A stretch of DNA of 39,808 nucleotides from Bacteroidaceae bacterium (GCA_017464815.1 JAFTYI010000002.1:1-39808), one strand, 5' to 3'. Shown: positions 22,098 through 30,944, counted from the stretch's first letter. The notes: generated from the letters alone by a model not told the origin. A program made the numbers and translations.

Positions 22098-23354
22098 ATG
22101 AAGGTAAACAGGGATTATTATTTGAATCAGTTGATAGCCGGTATGGGAAATCGGCTTATCAAAATTGTAACGGGCGTACGCCGGTGTGGCAAGTCTTTTC
22201 TGTTGTTCCAACTTTTTCATGAATATCTGAACAGTAAAGGAATAGATGATGACCACATCATAGAAGTCGCATTGGATGACCGTAAAATGATTGAATTGCG
22301 CAATCCGGATAAGATGTTACAACACATCGATAGCCATATAAAAGACAAACAGACGTACTACATTCTGTTGGATGAAGTGCAGATGATGGAAGATTTCGCT
22401 GATGTGCTGAACAGTTTGTTGCATATTCGGAATGCAGATGTCTATGTAACAGGAAGCAACTCGCGCTTTCTTTCCAAAGATGTTGTGACTGAATTTCGTG
22501 GACGCGGTGATGAAATACACCTCCAACCCCTCTCCTTTGCCGAATATTACAGTGCGACAGGCGGTGACAAATTCACCCGTTGGAAAGAATATTATACGTA
22601 TGGAGGCTTGCCACAAATATTGACCCTTGAAGGTGAACAAAAGAAAATCGATTATTTGCGAGGTCTTTGCGAAACGGTATATATAGCCGATGTACTTGAA
22701 CGTCATAAAGTCAAGAATAAGACTGAATTTGAAGAGTTGGGAAGGATAATGGCTTCCATTATCGGCTCACCTTGCAATCCGACCAAGCTATCCAACACAT
22801 TCAAGAGCGTAAAGGGCGTTTCCATCTCTCATAAAACACTTGGTAACTACCTGGAGTATATGGAAGATGCTTTTCTGATAAAGAGAGCAATTCGGTACAA
22901 TGTTAAAGGAAAAAAATACATCAATACCCTCTCCAAATATTACTTCTCGGATATGGGCATACGGAATGCCTTGCTTGATTTTCGTCAACTTGAAGAGACG
23001 CATATCATGGAAAATGTAATCTATAACGAACTCCTTGGGAGGGGCTTCAGAGTGGACGTGGGGTTAGTCGAACTGAAAACGACGGATGCCGAAGGACGTA
23101 CAATCAGGAAACAGTTGGAAGTAGATTTCATTGCAAACAGAGGAGGAGCAAGATATTACATCCAATCAGCCTTTGCCATACCCAATGAAGAGAAGAAAGC
23201 ACAGGAAATGGCATCATTCAGAAGAATAGACGACTCGTTCCAGAAGGTTATCATAGTAAAAGATGACATCATGCCCTATCGCGATGACAACGGCTATATG
23301 ATTATCGGATTGATGGATTTCCTTCTCTCTCAAAACAGTTTAGAAAGGGTGTAA
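22098..23354 (+). CDS. AAA_14-type ATPase with C-terminal nuclease-like domain
   Basis: A 418-residue protein of the same broad family as the 7990-9114 gene but a different branch. Walker A GVRRCGKS is at 26-33, Walker B ILLDEVQ at 89-95, a VTGSNS sensor near 125, and the winged-helix region HKTLGNYLEYMEDAFLI near 255. The DUF4143 C-terminus has QLEVDFIAN and YYIQSAF in place of the usual EVDF...K. The start is set at ATG 22098; an ATG at 22086 lies inside the second palindrome. Role unknown to me; the promoter is enclosed by two identical palindromes, a clear sign of special control. Confidence 0.83.
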   Translation: MKVNRDYYLNQLIAGMGNRLIKIVTGVRRCGKSFLLFQLFHEYLNSKGIDDDHIIEVALDDRKMIELRNPDKMLQHIDSHIKDKQTYYILLDEVQMMEDFADVLNSLLHIRNADVYVTGSNSRFLSKDVVTEFRGRGDEIHLQPLSFAEYYSATGGDKFTRWKEYYTYGGLPQILTLEGEQKKIDYLRGLCETVYIADVLERHKVKNKTEFEELGRIMASIIGSPCNPTKLSNTFKSVKGVSISHKTLGNYLEYMEDAFLIKRAIRYNVKGKKYINTLSKYYFSDMGIRNALLDFRQLEETHIMENVIYNELLGRGFRVDVGLVELKTTDAEGRTIRKQLEVDFIANRGGARYYIQSAFAIPNEEKKAQEMASFRRIDDSFQKVIIVKDDIMPYRDDNGYMIIGLMDFLLSQNSLERV

Positions 23355-23403
23355 AGGCGTTCCCGTAACTCTCAATCTGTGGTTGGTATGCATTTCGGAC
23401 TGG

Positions 23404-23503
23404 CCTAGGAAAACCCGAATGCACGAATGTAGTAATAGCAGCCCACGCTATACGCGTGAGAACCACTATGCTCTCTCTTGCATTCGTTGTGAAATTTCCT
23501 AGG
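23404..23503. ncRNA. Nested inverted-repeat element, possible structured RNA
   Basis: CCTAGGAAA (23404-23412) pairs with TTTCCTAGG (23495-23503); inside, GAATGCA (23417-23423) pairs with TGCATTC (23479-23485); at the centre CACGC-TATAC-GCGTG (23444-23458) makes a small hairpin. A similar sequence is, as I recall, repeated in other Bacteroides. It could be an RNA, an insertion cassette or a MITE-like element. Confidence 0.5.
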
Positions 23504-23669
23504 TTTCCAACTACAAGACAAGCATAACGCTTCTTTTTTCTTTTCCGCAATGTCTTGAATCGAGTAAACTCAATCCGCTGCAAATATAGGGATAAATTGA
23601 ATAAGTCGGATAAAAAACGTCGAAAAAATCAAGAAAGTGTGCTTCAACTTACAAAACCAGCCGACCGAC

Positions 23670-23790
23670 CGCTCCTAAACATCCGCCGAAGTTTAGGAGT
23701 GGTTCCATCCGTGCGCAACTGCGCACCAAAAGAAGCGTAGGAGAACATCGGCGGATGTTTAGGAGTTCTTCAGCGGACGTTTAGGAGCGG
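23670..23790. repeat. GTTTAGGA dispersed repeat cluster, copy 2
   Basis: The same plan as 10976-11093: CTCCTAAACATCCGCC inverted at left, GTGCGCAACTGCGCAC at the centre, and GCGGATGTTTAGGAG and GCGGACGTTTAGGAG at right. Confidence 0.8.
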
Positions 23791-23838
23791 TAAAATGGGA
23801 GAAATGGGGAAGAAGTATGCATGAAGGGACAAAAAATA

Positions 23839-23916
23839 GGCACGGATTACACGGATTACCACGGCTCTCTACATAGTTGTATGAGATTAATCCGTGTAAT
23901 CCGCGTAATCCGTGCC
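23839..23916. repeat. CACGGAT inverted-repeat element, copy 2
   Basis: GGCACGGATTACACGGATTA at the left and TAATCCGTGCC at the right (end 23916), matching the element at 15258-15348. The inner region differs. Confidence 0.8.
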
Positions 23917-23923
23917 TAAAAAT

Positions 23924-23955
23924 AAGGGAGGTGTGGATTATGACACACCTCCCTT
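23924..23955. terminator. Terminator of the HU-like gene
   Basis: AAGGGAGGTGTG (23924-23935) pairs with CACACCTCCCTT (23944-23955). On the minus strand a T-rich run follows, 33 bases after the HU-like stop. Confidence 0.85.
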
Positions 23956-23987
23956 TTCAATCAGACGAGGATGGTGCGGCGAGTGAA

Positions 23988-24458
23988 TCAAAGCGGATTT
24001 CCGCCGGTTCCGCTGCCGCTGTCTCCGCTGTCGCTCGTGGTGTCATCGCTTCCGGTGGTTCCGCCGGAGACTGAAGCCACGTCTTCATCCGCGATACTGT
24101 ACTTGATGCCGCGGGCCTTGGCACTCAGTTCCTTGCAGGGACTGAAGCTGATGCGGATGCGACGGACGCCCACCTCTTCCTTGTTCACGCTGCTGCGGCT
24201 CTTTACGGCGGGGAGGAAGGTGCCGAATCCTTCGAGGTTCACGCCATGCCCCTCCTCCATCCATCCGACCATCGAATCGATGACGGAGGAGAGAATCATG
24301 CGCACCTGAGCGGGGCGCGAACCGGTGTTCTGAGCCACATACTCCGAGAGCTTCTTGGTGGTGATGACATCGCCGCGGTCGGCACTTGCTACGTACATTT
24401 CGGTTTTCGTGTCACTGAAGTTCAGCGTACGTTTTGACACTTTTACTGCAATACCCAT
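23988..24458 (-). CDS. HU-family DNA-binding protein with low-complexity tail
   Basis: A 156-residue protein of the Bacteroidetes HU-related group. Residues about 1-120 contain the HU-like fold (TTKKLSEYVAQNTGSRPAQV, MVGWMEEGHGVNLEGFGTF, RRIRISFSP), followed by a tail rich in Gly, Ser, Thr and Asp (GGTTGSDDTTSDSGDSG). Members bind and bend DNA non-specifically; their exact role in Bacteroides is unclear. A TATCTTTG box (complement of 24518-24525) is 60 bases upstream, and beyond it lies a regular GTTCCG array. Confidence 0.85.
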   Translation of the reverse strand: MGIAVKVSKRTLNFSDTKTEMYVASADRGDVITTKKLSEYVAQNTGSRPAQVRMILSSVIDSMVGWMEEGHGVNLEGFGTFLPAVKSRSSVNKEEVGVRRIRISFSPCKELSAKARGIKYSIADEDVASVSGGTTGSDDTTSDSGDSGSGTGGNPL

Positions 24459-24517
24459 AACGTATAAAAAAGTTTTAAGTGATGCCTGTCGGGATTCTCC
24501 CAGTCGGCTTACGGGTG

Positions 24518-24525
24518 CAAAGATA
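24518..24525 (-). promoter_or_regulatory. -7 box for the HU-like gene
   Basis: TATCTTTG on the minus strand (complement of 24518-24525), 60 bases before the start. Confidence 0.65.
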
Positions 24526-24555
24526 CAACCTTAGGATTGGTCGGGTTTCAGCACA

Positions 24556-24601
24556 GTTCCGTACAGTTCCGCACAGTTCCGAAATGTTCCGATTTGTTCC
24601 G
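24556..24601. promoter_or_regulatory. Five GTTCCG motifs at exact 10-bp spacing
   Basis: GTTCCG occurs at 24556, 24566, 24576, 24586 and 24596, always on the same strand; the four bases between vary (TACA, CACA, AAAT, ATTT). It lies about 30 bp upstream of the HU-like gene's -7 box and 95 bp before that of mtaB. The spacing equals one DNA turn. Confidence 0.85.
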
Positions 24602-24694
24602 TTTCGACTTATTTTTATGTGGCCTTTTTTGAACTTTTTAGGTCGATTTCTTATATTTCTTTAACGTAATGCGTGAGTTGTCACAGATAAATGT

Positions 24695-24702
24695 TACTTT
24701 TG
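24695..24702 (+). promoter_or_regulatory. -7 box for mtaB
   Basis: TACTTTTG at 24695-24702, 20 bases before ATG 24722. This position argues against a start at GTG 24713. Confidence 0.65.
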
Positions 24703-24721
24703 CCTGTTCTAAGTGAAACGT

Positions 24722-26047
24722 ATGACAGACAATAGCATATTTCAAGACAAAAAGGCTGCATTCTATACCCTTGGGTGTAAGTTGAACTTCGCTGAAACCT
24801 CCACTTTGGGCAAGCAGTTGAAGGAGGCGGGTGTGCGCACGGTGCGCAAGGGCGAGGTGGCCGACATCTGTGTGGTGAACACCTGCTCGGTGACCGAAGT
24901 GGCCGACCGCAAGTGTCGGCAGGCCATCCACCGGTTGGTGAAGAATCATCCCGGCGCTTTTGTGGTAGTCACGGGTTGTTATGCCCAGCTGAAGCCTGAG
25001 CGTATTGCCGGCATCGAGGGGGTAGACCTTGTGGTGGGAGCCGAAGAGAAGGGGCGGATAATGGAACTTGTCAACGAACGTCTTTCCCAACGGAGTGTGG
25101 CGGAAAAAATCCTCTCTACTCCTATGAAGGACATACGCACCTTTGCTCCCTCGTGCTCACGTGGCGACCGCACCCGTTATTTCTTGAAAGTGCAGGATGG
25201 ATGTGACTACTTCTGCACCTATTGCACCATTCCTTACGCTCGTGGACGCAGTCGGAACGGGACGATTGAGTCCTTGGTGAATCAGGCTCGTCAGGCGGCT
25301 GCTGACGGTGGAAAGGAAATCGTCATTACGGGAGTCAATATCGGTGATTTCGGGAAGACGACAGGTGAAACCTTCTTTGAGCTGGTAAAAGCTCTCGATG
25401 CCGTCGAGGGAATCCGGCGCTATCGCATCTCTTCCATCGAGCCCAATCTGCTCACCGATGAGGTTATCGATTATGTGGCTCAGTCGCGTGCTTTCATGCC
25501 TCATTTCCATATCCCTCTCCAATCGGGCTGCGATGATGTGTTGCGCTTGATGCATCGTCGCTATGACACGGCCCTGTTTGCCGACCGCATTGCTCACATC
25601 AAGCGGGTGATGCCCGATGCATTCATCGGTATAGATGTCATTGTGGGCACTCGTGGAGAGACTGAGGAGTACTTTGATGTCACCCACCGCTTCTTGCAGG
25701 AGTTGGATTTCACCCAGTTGCATGTGTTCAGCTACTCCGAGCGGCCTGGTACACAAGCCCTGAAGATTGACCATCAGGTGGCGCCCGATGAAAAACATCG
25801 CCGGAGCCAGCTCCTGCTGAATCTCAGCGATGAGAAGACCAATGCCTTCTATGCCCGTCATATCGGCCGTGAAGCAACCGTGTTGTTGGAACATCCCAAG
25901 GCCGGCCAGCCTTTCCACGGATTCACCGAAAACTATGTGCGTGTTGAGGTGGATGGAGTGGAAAGTTGCATGGATAACACATTGGTGCGTGTCCGTTTAG
26001 GTGATTTCAACGATGATAAAACAGCCTTGAAAGCTATAATTATATGA
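24722..26047 (+). CDS. mtaB: tRNA t6A37 methylthiotransferase MtaB
   Basis: A 441-residue radical SAM enzyme that turns t6A37 of tRNA into ms2t6A37. The N-terminal UPF0004 domain has cysteines 19 (LGCKLN), 55 (NTCSV) and 86 (TGCYAQ) for its auxiliary cluster. The radical SAM motif CDYFCTYC has Cys161, Cys165 and Cys168. A TRAM-like C-terminal domain follows (ENYVRVEV). The start is ATG 24722; a GTG at 24713 falls too near the transcription start. The last 4 bases overlap the glycosyltransferase start as ATGA. Confidence 0.92.
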   Translation: MTDNSIFQDKKAAFYTLGCKLNFAETSTLGKQLKEAGVRTVRKGEVADICVVNTCSVTEVADRKCRQAIHRLVKNHPGAFVVVTGCYAQLKPERIAGIEGVDLVVGAEEKGRIMELVNERLSQRSVAEKILSTPMKDIRTFAPSCSRGDRTRYFLKVQDGCDYFCTYCTIPYARGRSRNGTIESLVNQARQAAADGGKEIVITGVNIGDFGKTTGETFFELVKALDAVEGIRRYRISSIEPNLLTDEVIDYVAQSRAFMPHFHIPLQSGCDDVLRLMHRRYDTALFADRIAHIKRVMPDAFIGIDVIVGTRGETEEYFDVTHRFLQELDFTQLHVFSYSERPGTQALKIDHQVAPDEKHRRSQLLLNLSDEKTNAFYARHIGREATVLLEHPKAGQPFHGFTENYVRVEVDGVESCMDNTLVRVRLGDFNDDKTALKAIII

Positions 26048-27063
26048 AGAAACTCTCTGTCGTTATACTGAATTGGAATGGAGCAAAGATGCTTCGCCAG
26101 TTTCTCCCCTCAGTGACAGCTCATTCGAAAGGGGAGGGGATAGAGGTGTGTGTGGCCGACAATGCTTCCACCGACAACTCTTTGGAGGTGATGCATCAGG
26201 AGTTTCCCGACGTACGTCTGATTCTGTTGGATAAGAACTACGGATTTGCCGAAGGGTATAACCGTGCGTTGGCCGAGGTGAATGCCGAGTACAGCCTGTT
26301 GCTCAACTCCGATGTGGAGGTCACAGACGGCTGGCTTGCTCCCATGCTTGAATACATGGATGCTCATCCCGATGTGGCGGCTTGTCAGCCCAAGATACGC
26401 AGCTGGCACCGGCGTGAAGAGTTTGAACATGCAGGTGCTTGTGGCGGATTCATAGACAAATATGGTTATCCCTTTTGTCGGGGGCGCATGATGAGTACGG
26501 TGGAAGCGGACGAAGGGCAGTATGATACGACGGTTCCAATCTTTTGGGCAACTGGTGCAGCTTTACTTGTCCGCACCGCTGATTATCGCAAGGTTGGTGG
26601 GTTGGACAGCCGTTTCTTCGCTCACATGGAGGAGATAGACCTCTGCTGGCGCCTGCGTAGTCGTGGACGTAGCATCGTCTGCATTCCCCAAAGTGTTGTT
26701 TATCACGTAGGTGGCGCCACGCTGAATAAGGAGAATCCACGCAAGACATATCTCAATTTCCGCAACAACCTGTTGATGCTCTACAAGAATTTGCCCGAGG
26801 ATGAATTGCGCCCCGTCATGCGCATCCGTTGGTGTTTGGACATGGTGGCGGCTCTTCAATACCTCCTCAAAGGCGAGTGGGGCAATGTCCGTGCCGTCTT
26901 CCGTGCCCGCAAGGATTATTGTGCCATGCGTCCTTCTTATCAGAGCGTCCGTGCCGAAAACCTTTCCAAAACGATACAACCCTCTCAACCCGAACGCTTT
27001 TCTTGGAGCCTGCTTTGGCGATATTATATGAAAGGGGTAAAGAGGTTCAGAGAATTAAGGTAA
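26044..27063 (+). CDS. Glycosyltransferase family 2
   Basis: A 339-residue GT2 enzyme. SVVILNWNGAKMLRQFLPS, CVADNASTDNS and LLLNSDVEV (the metal-binding DxD variant) follow each other in the first 90 residues, and GGLDSRFFAHMEEIDLCWRLRSRG near 185-205 is the acceptor-site ED region. The C-terminal 100 residues hold basic and hydrophobic stretches (ILWRYYMKGVKRF-like end), which suggests membrane association. Its start overlaps mtaB by ATGA, so the two are coupled. Sugar and acceptor cannot be told. Confidence 0.9.
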   Translation: MKKLSVVILNWNGAKMLRQFLPSVTAHSKGEGIEVCVADNASTDNSLEVMHQEFPDVRLILLDKNYGFAEGYNRALAEVNAEYSLLLNSDVEVTDGWLAPMLEYMDAHPDVAACQPKIRSWHRREEFEHAGACGGFIDKYGYPFCRGRMMSTVEADEGQYDTTVPIFWATGAALLVRTADYRKVGGLDSRFFAHMEEIDLCWRLRSRGRSIVCIPQSVVYHVGGATLNKENPRKTYLNFRNNLLMLYKNLPEDELRPVMRIRWCLDMVAALQYLLKGEWGNVRAVFRARKDYCAMRPSYQSVRAENLSKTIQPSQPERFSWSLLWRYYMKGVKRFRELR

Positions 27064-27082
27064 TTGAAGAGTGGGAGAATAC

Positions 27083-27127
27083 AAAAAGCGGGTGTGCCTA
27101 AATCTATTTATGACACACCCTCTTTTT
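27083..27127. terminator. Bidirectional terminator between the GT2 and esterase genes
   Basis: AAAAAGCGGGTGTG (27083-27096) pairs with CACACCCTCTTTTT (27114-27127), with one mismatch in the stem. It lies between convergent genes. Confidence 0.85.
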
Positions 27128-27151
27128 GTTTATGATACAATCTGATTTTTA

Positions 27152-28984
27152 TCACTTAAGTAACAACGCTTTCTCCAATGCCTCGGCACGTTCGGGCCAA
27201 GTGTCGTAGTCGTCGGCTTCGATATTGATGCCTTTGCCACGGGTTGAAGATACAATCAGGCGACAAGGTCCGGCCCAACCTTTGGCAACCAGAATGTCGG
27301 CAATAGCGGCAGCGTTACCCACTTTGAACCAACTTTCGGCCGTGTGGTTCTTGCCCATAACCAACGTGATGACAGGGGCATTCTCGTCAGCGTCGGGATG
27401 GCGGTATTCTGCCTTGTCGGCGGCATAGTCGTAGCTGACGATACCATGTTTGATTTTGCCGGAGCTGTACATGTAGTATTTCCCTTGTTTGCCGTAGGAG
27501 ATGCTGGGCTTGAATCCCTTGCAGGGTGACAGATACATGTTGCTGGCGTCGCACACGCGGGTGCCATCCACGTTGAAGTTGTATTCAAATACGATGTCGG
27601 CTGCGTTGGGGATGGTTGCGCTCCACACTCCGTCGCTGTCGCGCTCCATGGTGAGGGCTTTGTCGCTGAGCTCATATTCCAATGTCACGGCTTTTGCCTG
27701 CGGTGCCCGAATGTGGAAGGTGACATCCGTTTCGTTGAACTCAGGTGAGGTGATGGAGCGTGGGAACATGCGTGCCATCACGCCCGGCGTGAATTGCTGC
27801 TCGTTACCCGTCTTGGCCAAAGTGGGGGTTGCCTGACTCATGGCAGTTTCCGATGCTTCGGGGTTGAAGAGGAGCGGCAAAGTCAGCGACAGGAAGTATT
27901 TGGCATTCATCCATGTGTGTCCGAATTTGTCGTGGGTGTAAACCTTCACGTTGCGTATTCCCTTTTGGTCAAGGAATTCAGTGTAGTCGCGTGAGTTGCC
28001 GAACAGGAAATCATCCGTGCCGACTCCTGACCAGAAGAGGCGTATCTTGCTGTTTGTTTCGGCTGCATTGTCGTATGCTCCGGGGATGAAGGTGCTGGTG
28101 AACGAACTGTAGGAGCAAAGGTAGGCAAACTTGTCCAGATTGTGCAATCCGTTGGACAAGCCCTGGTTGCCTCCGCGTGAGAATCCGCCAATAGCGCGGT
28201 TTTCACGGTCGTTGATGGTGCGATAGTTGCTTTCGACATACGGCATGAGGTCGTTGATGAGGTCGTTGGAGAACACGTCGCCTCCGAATCCCATGGCCGG
28301 CATTCCGAATCGTGGGGCTGTGGGTAACAGTTTGTTAGGGTTGCCATACGGCAGCACCACAATCATCTCCTTGGCTTTTCCCTCAGCCAACAGGTTGTCG
28401 AGGATGTAGTTCACGCGTCCTACCTTGTAATAGACCTCTTCAGTGTCGGTAGTTCCGCTGATGAGGTAAAACACCGGATACTTCTTCTCTCCGTCGGTCT
28501 GGTACGAGGGTGGCAGGTAAACCAGGGCCGTATTGGTGCCGCCGAGGCTTTCCGAGTAGTAATGCACATACTCCATGCGGCCATGCGGCACCTGTCTGAT
28601 GTCGTGGGGAAGTGTCCCCTCTTGGGCGGGAATCTCCAACAAGCTGTTCTTGAAGCCCTCGTTGGGGAAGTATTGCTCACACATGGGGTCCATCACCCCG
28701 ATGCCGTCCACTTGGAAACTGTAGGGGTACATGTCCGGTGCGGCAGGGCCGAGGGTGGTCGTCCACAATCCGGTGAGGCTGTCGCGATGCATTCTGTTCT
28801 TTCCGGCAAACTGAACGTCCACGAACACCTCTTTTGCCTGGTCATTCTTGTACTGGAAGGTTACGGTGCCGTCGGGGTTTACGATGACCGATTCATACCT
28901 GTCGCTTGCAGGTTGGGTGCAGCAGGTCAGGCTTATGCCTATGCCTAAGGCTGCGATGGCGCACATCATTTTTCTCATGTCCAT
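27152..28984 (-). CDS. CE1-type esterase with two glycogen-binding-like (E-set) modules
   Basis: A 610-residue exported protein, probably a lipoprotein (ISLTCCTQP). Residues about 25-100 form an E-set/CBM48-like domain (NPDGTVTFQYKNDQAKEVFV), followed by an alpha/beta-hydrolase of the CE1/esterase D type with nucleophile Ser269 (GGFSRGG), Asp in GVGTDDFLFG near 322 and His356 in FGHTWMN. It should cut ester bonds such as feruloyl or acetyl groups on plant polysaccharides. From about residue 400 a second E-set domain and a shorter copy of part of the esterase follow (see findings). A start at 28978 (MRKMM) is also possible. Confidence 0.82.
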   Translation of the reverse strand: MDMRKMMCAIAALGIGISLTCCTQPASDRYESVIVNPDGTVTFQYKNDQAKEVFVDVQFAGKNRMHRDSLTGLWTTTLGPAAPDMYPYSFQVDGIGVMDPMCEQYFPNEGFKNSLLEIPAQEGTLPHDIRQVPHGRMEYVHYYSESLGGTNTALVYLPPSYQTDGEKKYPVFYLISGTTDTEEVYYKVGRVNYILDNLLAEGKAKEMIVVLPYGNPNKLLPTAPRFGMPAMGFGGDVFSNDLINDLMPYVESNYRTINDRENRAIGGFSRGGNQGLSNGLHNLDKFAYLCSYSSFTSTFIPGAYDNAAETNSKIRLFWSGVGTDDFLFGNSRDYTEFLDQKGIRNVKVYTHDKFGHTWMNAKYFLSLTLPLLFNPEASETAMSQATPTLAKTGNEQQFTPGVMARMFPRSITSPEFNETDVTFHIRAPQAKAVTLEYELSDKALTMERDSDGVWSATIPNAADIVFEYNFNVDGTRVCDASNMYLSPCKGFKPSISYGKQGKYYMYSSGKIKHGIVSYDYAADKAEYRHPDADENAPVITLVMGKNHTAESWFKVGNAAAIADILVAKGWAGPCRLIVSSTRGKGINIEADDYDTWPERAEALEKALLLK

Positions 28985-29073
28985 AGATTATTGTATGTAA
29001 TTAGGTTTAATGATGCCGCAAAGGTACGCCATTTTCAGCCTGCGCATTTGCACGGATGTTGCATATCTTTGTC

Positions 29074-29727
29074 TTATTGTAAAACAATCGTTTCTATCTC
29101 CTCGGCCGTGTCGGCTAGATAGGTGGGGGAGTGTTGGAGCAACTCTTCCCGTGGGCGGAATCCCCATGTGACTCCTATGCTCTCCACCTCAGCGTTGAGG
29201 GCTGTCAGCATGTCGACTCCCGAATCGCCGATGTAGACCACCTCTTCCTTCTCGACGGCGGCGAGGGCAATAATCTCCTCCACCACCTGTGGATGGGGCT
29301 TGATGGGGACTCCTTCGCGTTGGCCAAAGATGGCGGTAAAGCGGATGGTGGGGAAATAGTGGCGGATGAGTTTCTGTGTGGCGCGGTGATACTTGTTGGA
29401 GGCCACGGCCAGTTGCACACCTGCCTCCTGTAAGTGTTCCAACAGTTGGGGTATGCCGTGATAGGGTGCGCTCAGGTCTGCATTATGTTCGTCGTAATAG
29501 GGGAGGAAGTGGGCACGGACGCGCAGTACATTCTCCTCAGTGCGTGCCTCGGCGGGCAGTGCGCGTTCAAACAGTTTGTTGATTCCGTTGCCGACAAAGA
29601 ATGGGTATTCGTTCACCGGGTGGGTCGGAAAGCCGCAGGCCTCCAGCGCCTGATTGGTGCTGGTGGCCAGGTCGGCTATGGTGTTCAGCAGTGTTCCGTC
29701 GAGGTCAAAGATAGCGAGCCTTTTCAT
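29074..29727 (-). CDS. HAD-family hydrolase, phosphoglycolate phosphatase-like
   Basis: A 217-residue HAD protein. Motif I FDLDGTLLNT (7-16), motif II VASN near residue 110, motif III KPHP near 144 and motif IV IGDSGVDM near 166-173 are all present, and the cap is the four-helix type seen in Gph/PGP enzymes. It likely dephosphorylates a small phosphorylated metabolite. The start MKRLAIFDLD overlaps the stop of the DUF4861 gene by 4 bases, so a longer upstream start is ruled out and translation is coupled. Confidence 0.88.
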   Translation of the reverse strand: MKRLAIFDLDGTLLNTIADLATSTNQALEACGFPTHPVNEYPFFVGNGINKLFERALPAEARTEENVLRVRAHFLPYYDEHNADLSAPYHGIPQLLEHLQEAGVQLAVASNKYHRATQKLIRHYFPTIRFTAIFGQREGVPIKPHPQVVEEIIALAAVEKEEVVYIGDSGVDMLTALNAEVESIGVTWGFRPREELLQHSPTYLADTAEEIETIVLQ

Positions 29728-30944
29728 TGCTTTATCTCTATCTTGCACGGGTGCTCCAACTCCTTTTTCCATTGCTTCATGTAGTCAAACCACTCTTCGG
29801 CACTCTTGAATCCGAAGGTTTCGCGCAACGAGGCGAAGGAGAGGTGGTAGGTGAAGCTGTCCTTTCCCTTTGCTCCCACGGTGTACACCAGATTCTCGGT
29901 GACGGGTTGCTCCTCCTTTACATATTCATTAGGAATGCACACGGCCAGTCCCACGGTCTCCAGCTTGCGCCCGATGGTGTCGTTGGCTCCCGCCGGCCAA
30001 TCGGTCCCCCAGCAACCTGTCAGGCCTTTGTGATCGGAGTAGTGCTTGGAGTCCTTCACGTTGATGACACCCGCGCAGAAGGTTTCGTCCTTCAGCGGCT
30101 CGTCGAAGGAGACTTCCACCCTCACGTCGCGGTGTCCGCCGTAGAGAATGTAGCGGGTTGTCATGGTGAGGGTGCTTCCCTGATAGGTCCAATCGGCATC
30201 GATGACATCTACCACGGTGCGCAGGGGACCATACGCGCGGATGCATTCGGTGCGCAGGGTGGGGATGATGTGGGCCGGTTTGCCCTCTTCCCATCCTTTC
30301 AGGGTGCCGCCTCCACAGGTGCTGCCCACCCACAGGACGTCGTCGCCATAGCCTTTGGCCTTGTGTTCGTCGGTGGGGTAGAAGAGGGTTTCGGCAATCT
30401 CCAGCCCTTTGCGGCTCTTGCCGTAGGTGTCCACCGTCTGTCGTTTGTCGAAGTAGATGCGATAAGCCACCAGTTCCGATTCAAAAGCGGGGCCGTGGTG
30501 GTGCAGGGCGTTGTACACGTCGCTCTCGCCCGGTACGCTCAGCGATTGAATCTTGGGGTATTTCTTTTTCTTGTCGCTCAGCATCATTTGGGCATACACC
30601 TGTGCGGGGAATGTCTTGTCGCTCTTTTCGGCCGACAGGGTCACACTGAGGGTGCGCTTGCTCTTGGCCGGCATGTCAATCAGCAGGGCCAGCTCGTCGG
30701 TGTGGCCATCGCCGTCGAGGTCGTCCAGCTGATAGGGAATTTCGGTGCTTCCGTCCATCACCGTGGCCGACTGCACGTCAAATCCCGGGTTTACTTCGTT
30801 CAGGTTCAGCACGACGGGTTCGTAGGTCTTGGCCTCTTTCCACGTGTTGCTCACGGTCAGGGTCAGCTCTTTTTCTTGAGCTTGCAGGGCTGATGTTGTG
30901 CCCATTGCCAGGAAAATGGCGGCAAAAAGTTGCATTTTTCTCAT
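29724..30944 (-). CDS. Secreted DUF4861 domain protein
   Basis: A 406-residue exported protein (signal peptide MRKMQLFAAIFLAMGTTSALQAQ). The rest is one large beta-rich DUF4861 domain, with WTYQGSTLTMTTRYILYGGH and GCWGTDWPAG-like motifs. In other Bacteroidetes DUF4861 proteins appear in polysaccharide (pectin) degradation loci, often next to sugar dehydratases. Here it is followed by a HAD phosphatase by ATGA overlap and there are no carbohydrate genes beside it other than the esterase. The start is set at 30944, where a signal peptide begins. Confidence 0.8.
   Translation of the reverse strand: MRKMQLFAAIFLAMGTTSALQAQEKELTLTVSNTWKEAKTYEPVVLNLNEVNPGFDVQSATVMDGSTEIPYQLDDLDGDGHTDELALLIDMPAKSKRTLSVTLSAEKSDKTFPAQVYAQMMLSDKKKKYPKIQSLSVPGESDVYNALHHHGPAFESELVAYRIYFDKRQTVDTYGKSRKGLEIAETLFYPTDEHKAKGYGDDVLWVGSTCGGGTLKGWEEGKPAHIIPTLRTECIRAYGPLRTVVDVIDADWTYQGSTLTMTTRYILYGGHRDVRVEVSFDEPLKDETFCAGVINVKDSKHYSDHKGLTGCWGTDWPAGANDTIGRKLETVGLAVCIPNEYVKEEQPVTENLVYTVGAKGKDSFTYHLSFASLRETFGFKSAEEWFDYMKQWKKELEHPCKIEIKQ

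Noticed and set aside
23302-23583. 93-codon minus-strand frame over the nested hairpins
   Set aside because: It overlaps the end of the ATPase gene and follows the inverted repeats; better explained as a repeat or RNA element, although the peptide may be annotated in other genomes.
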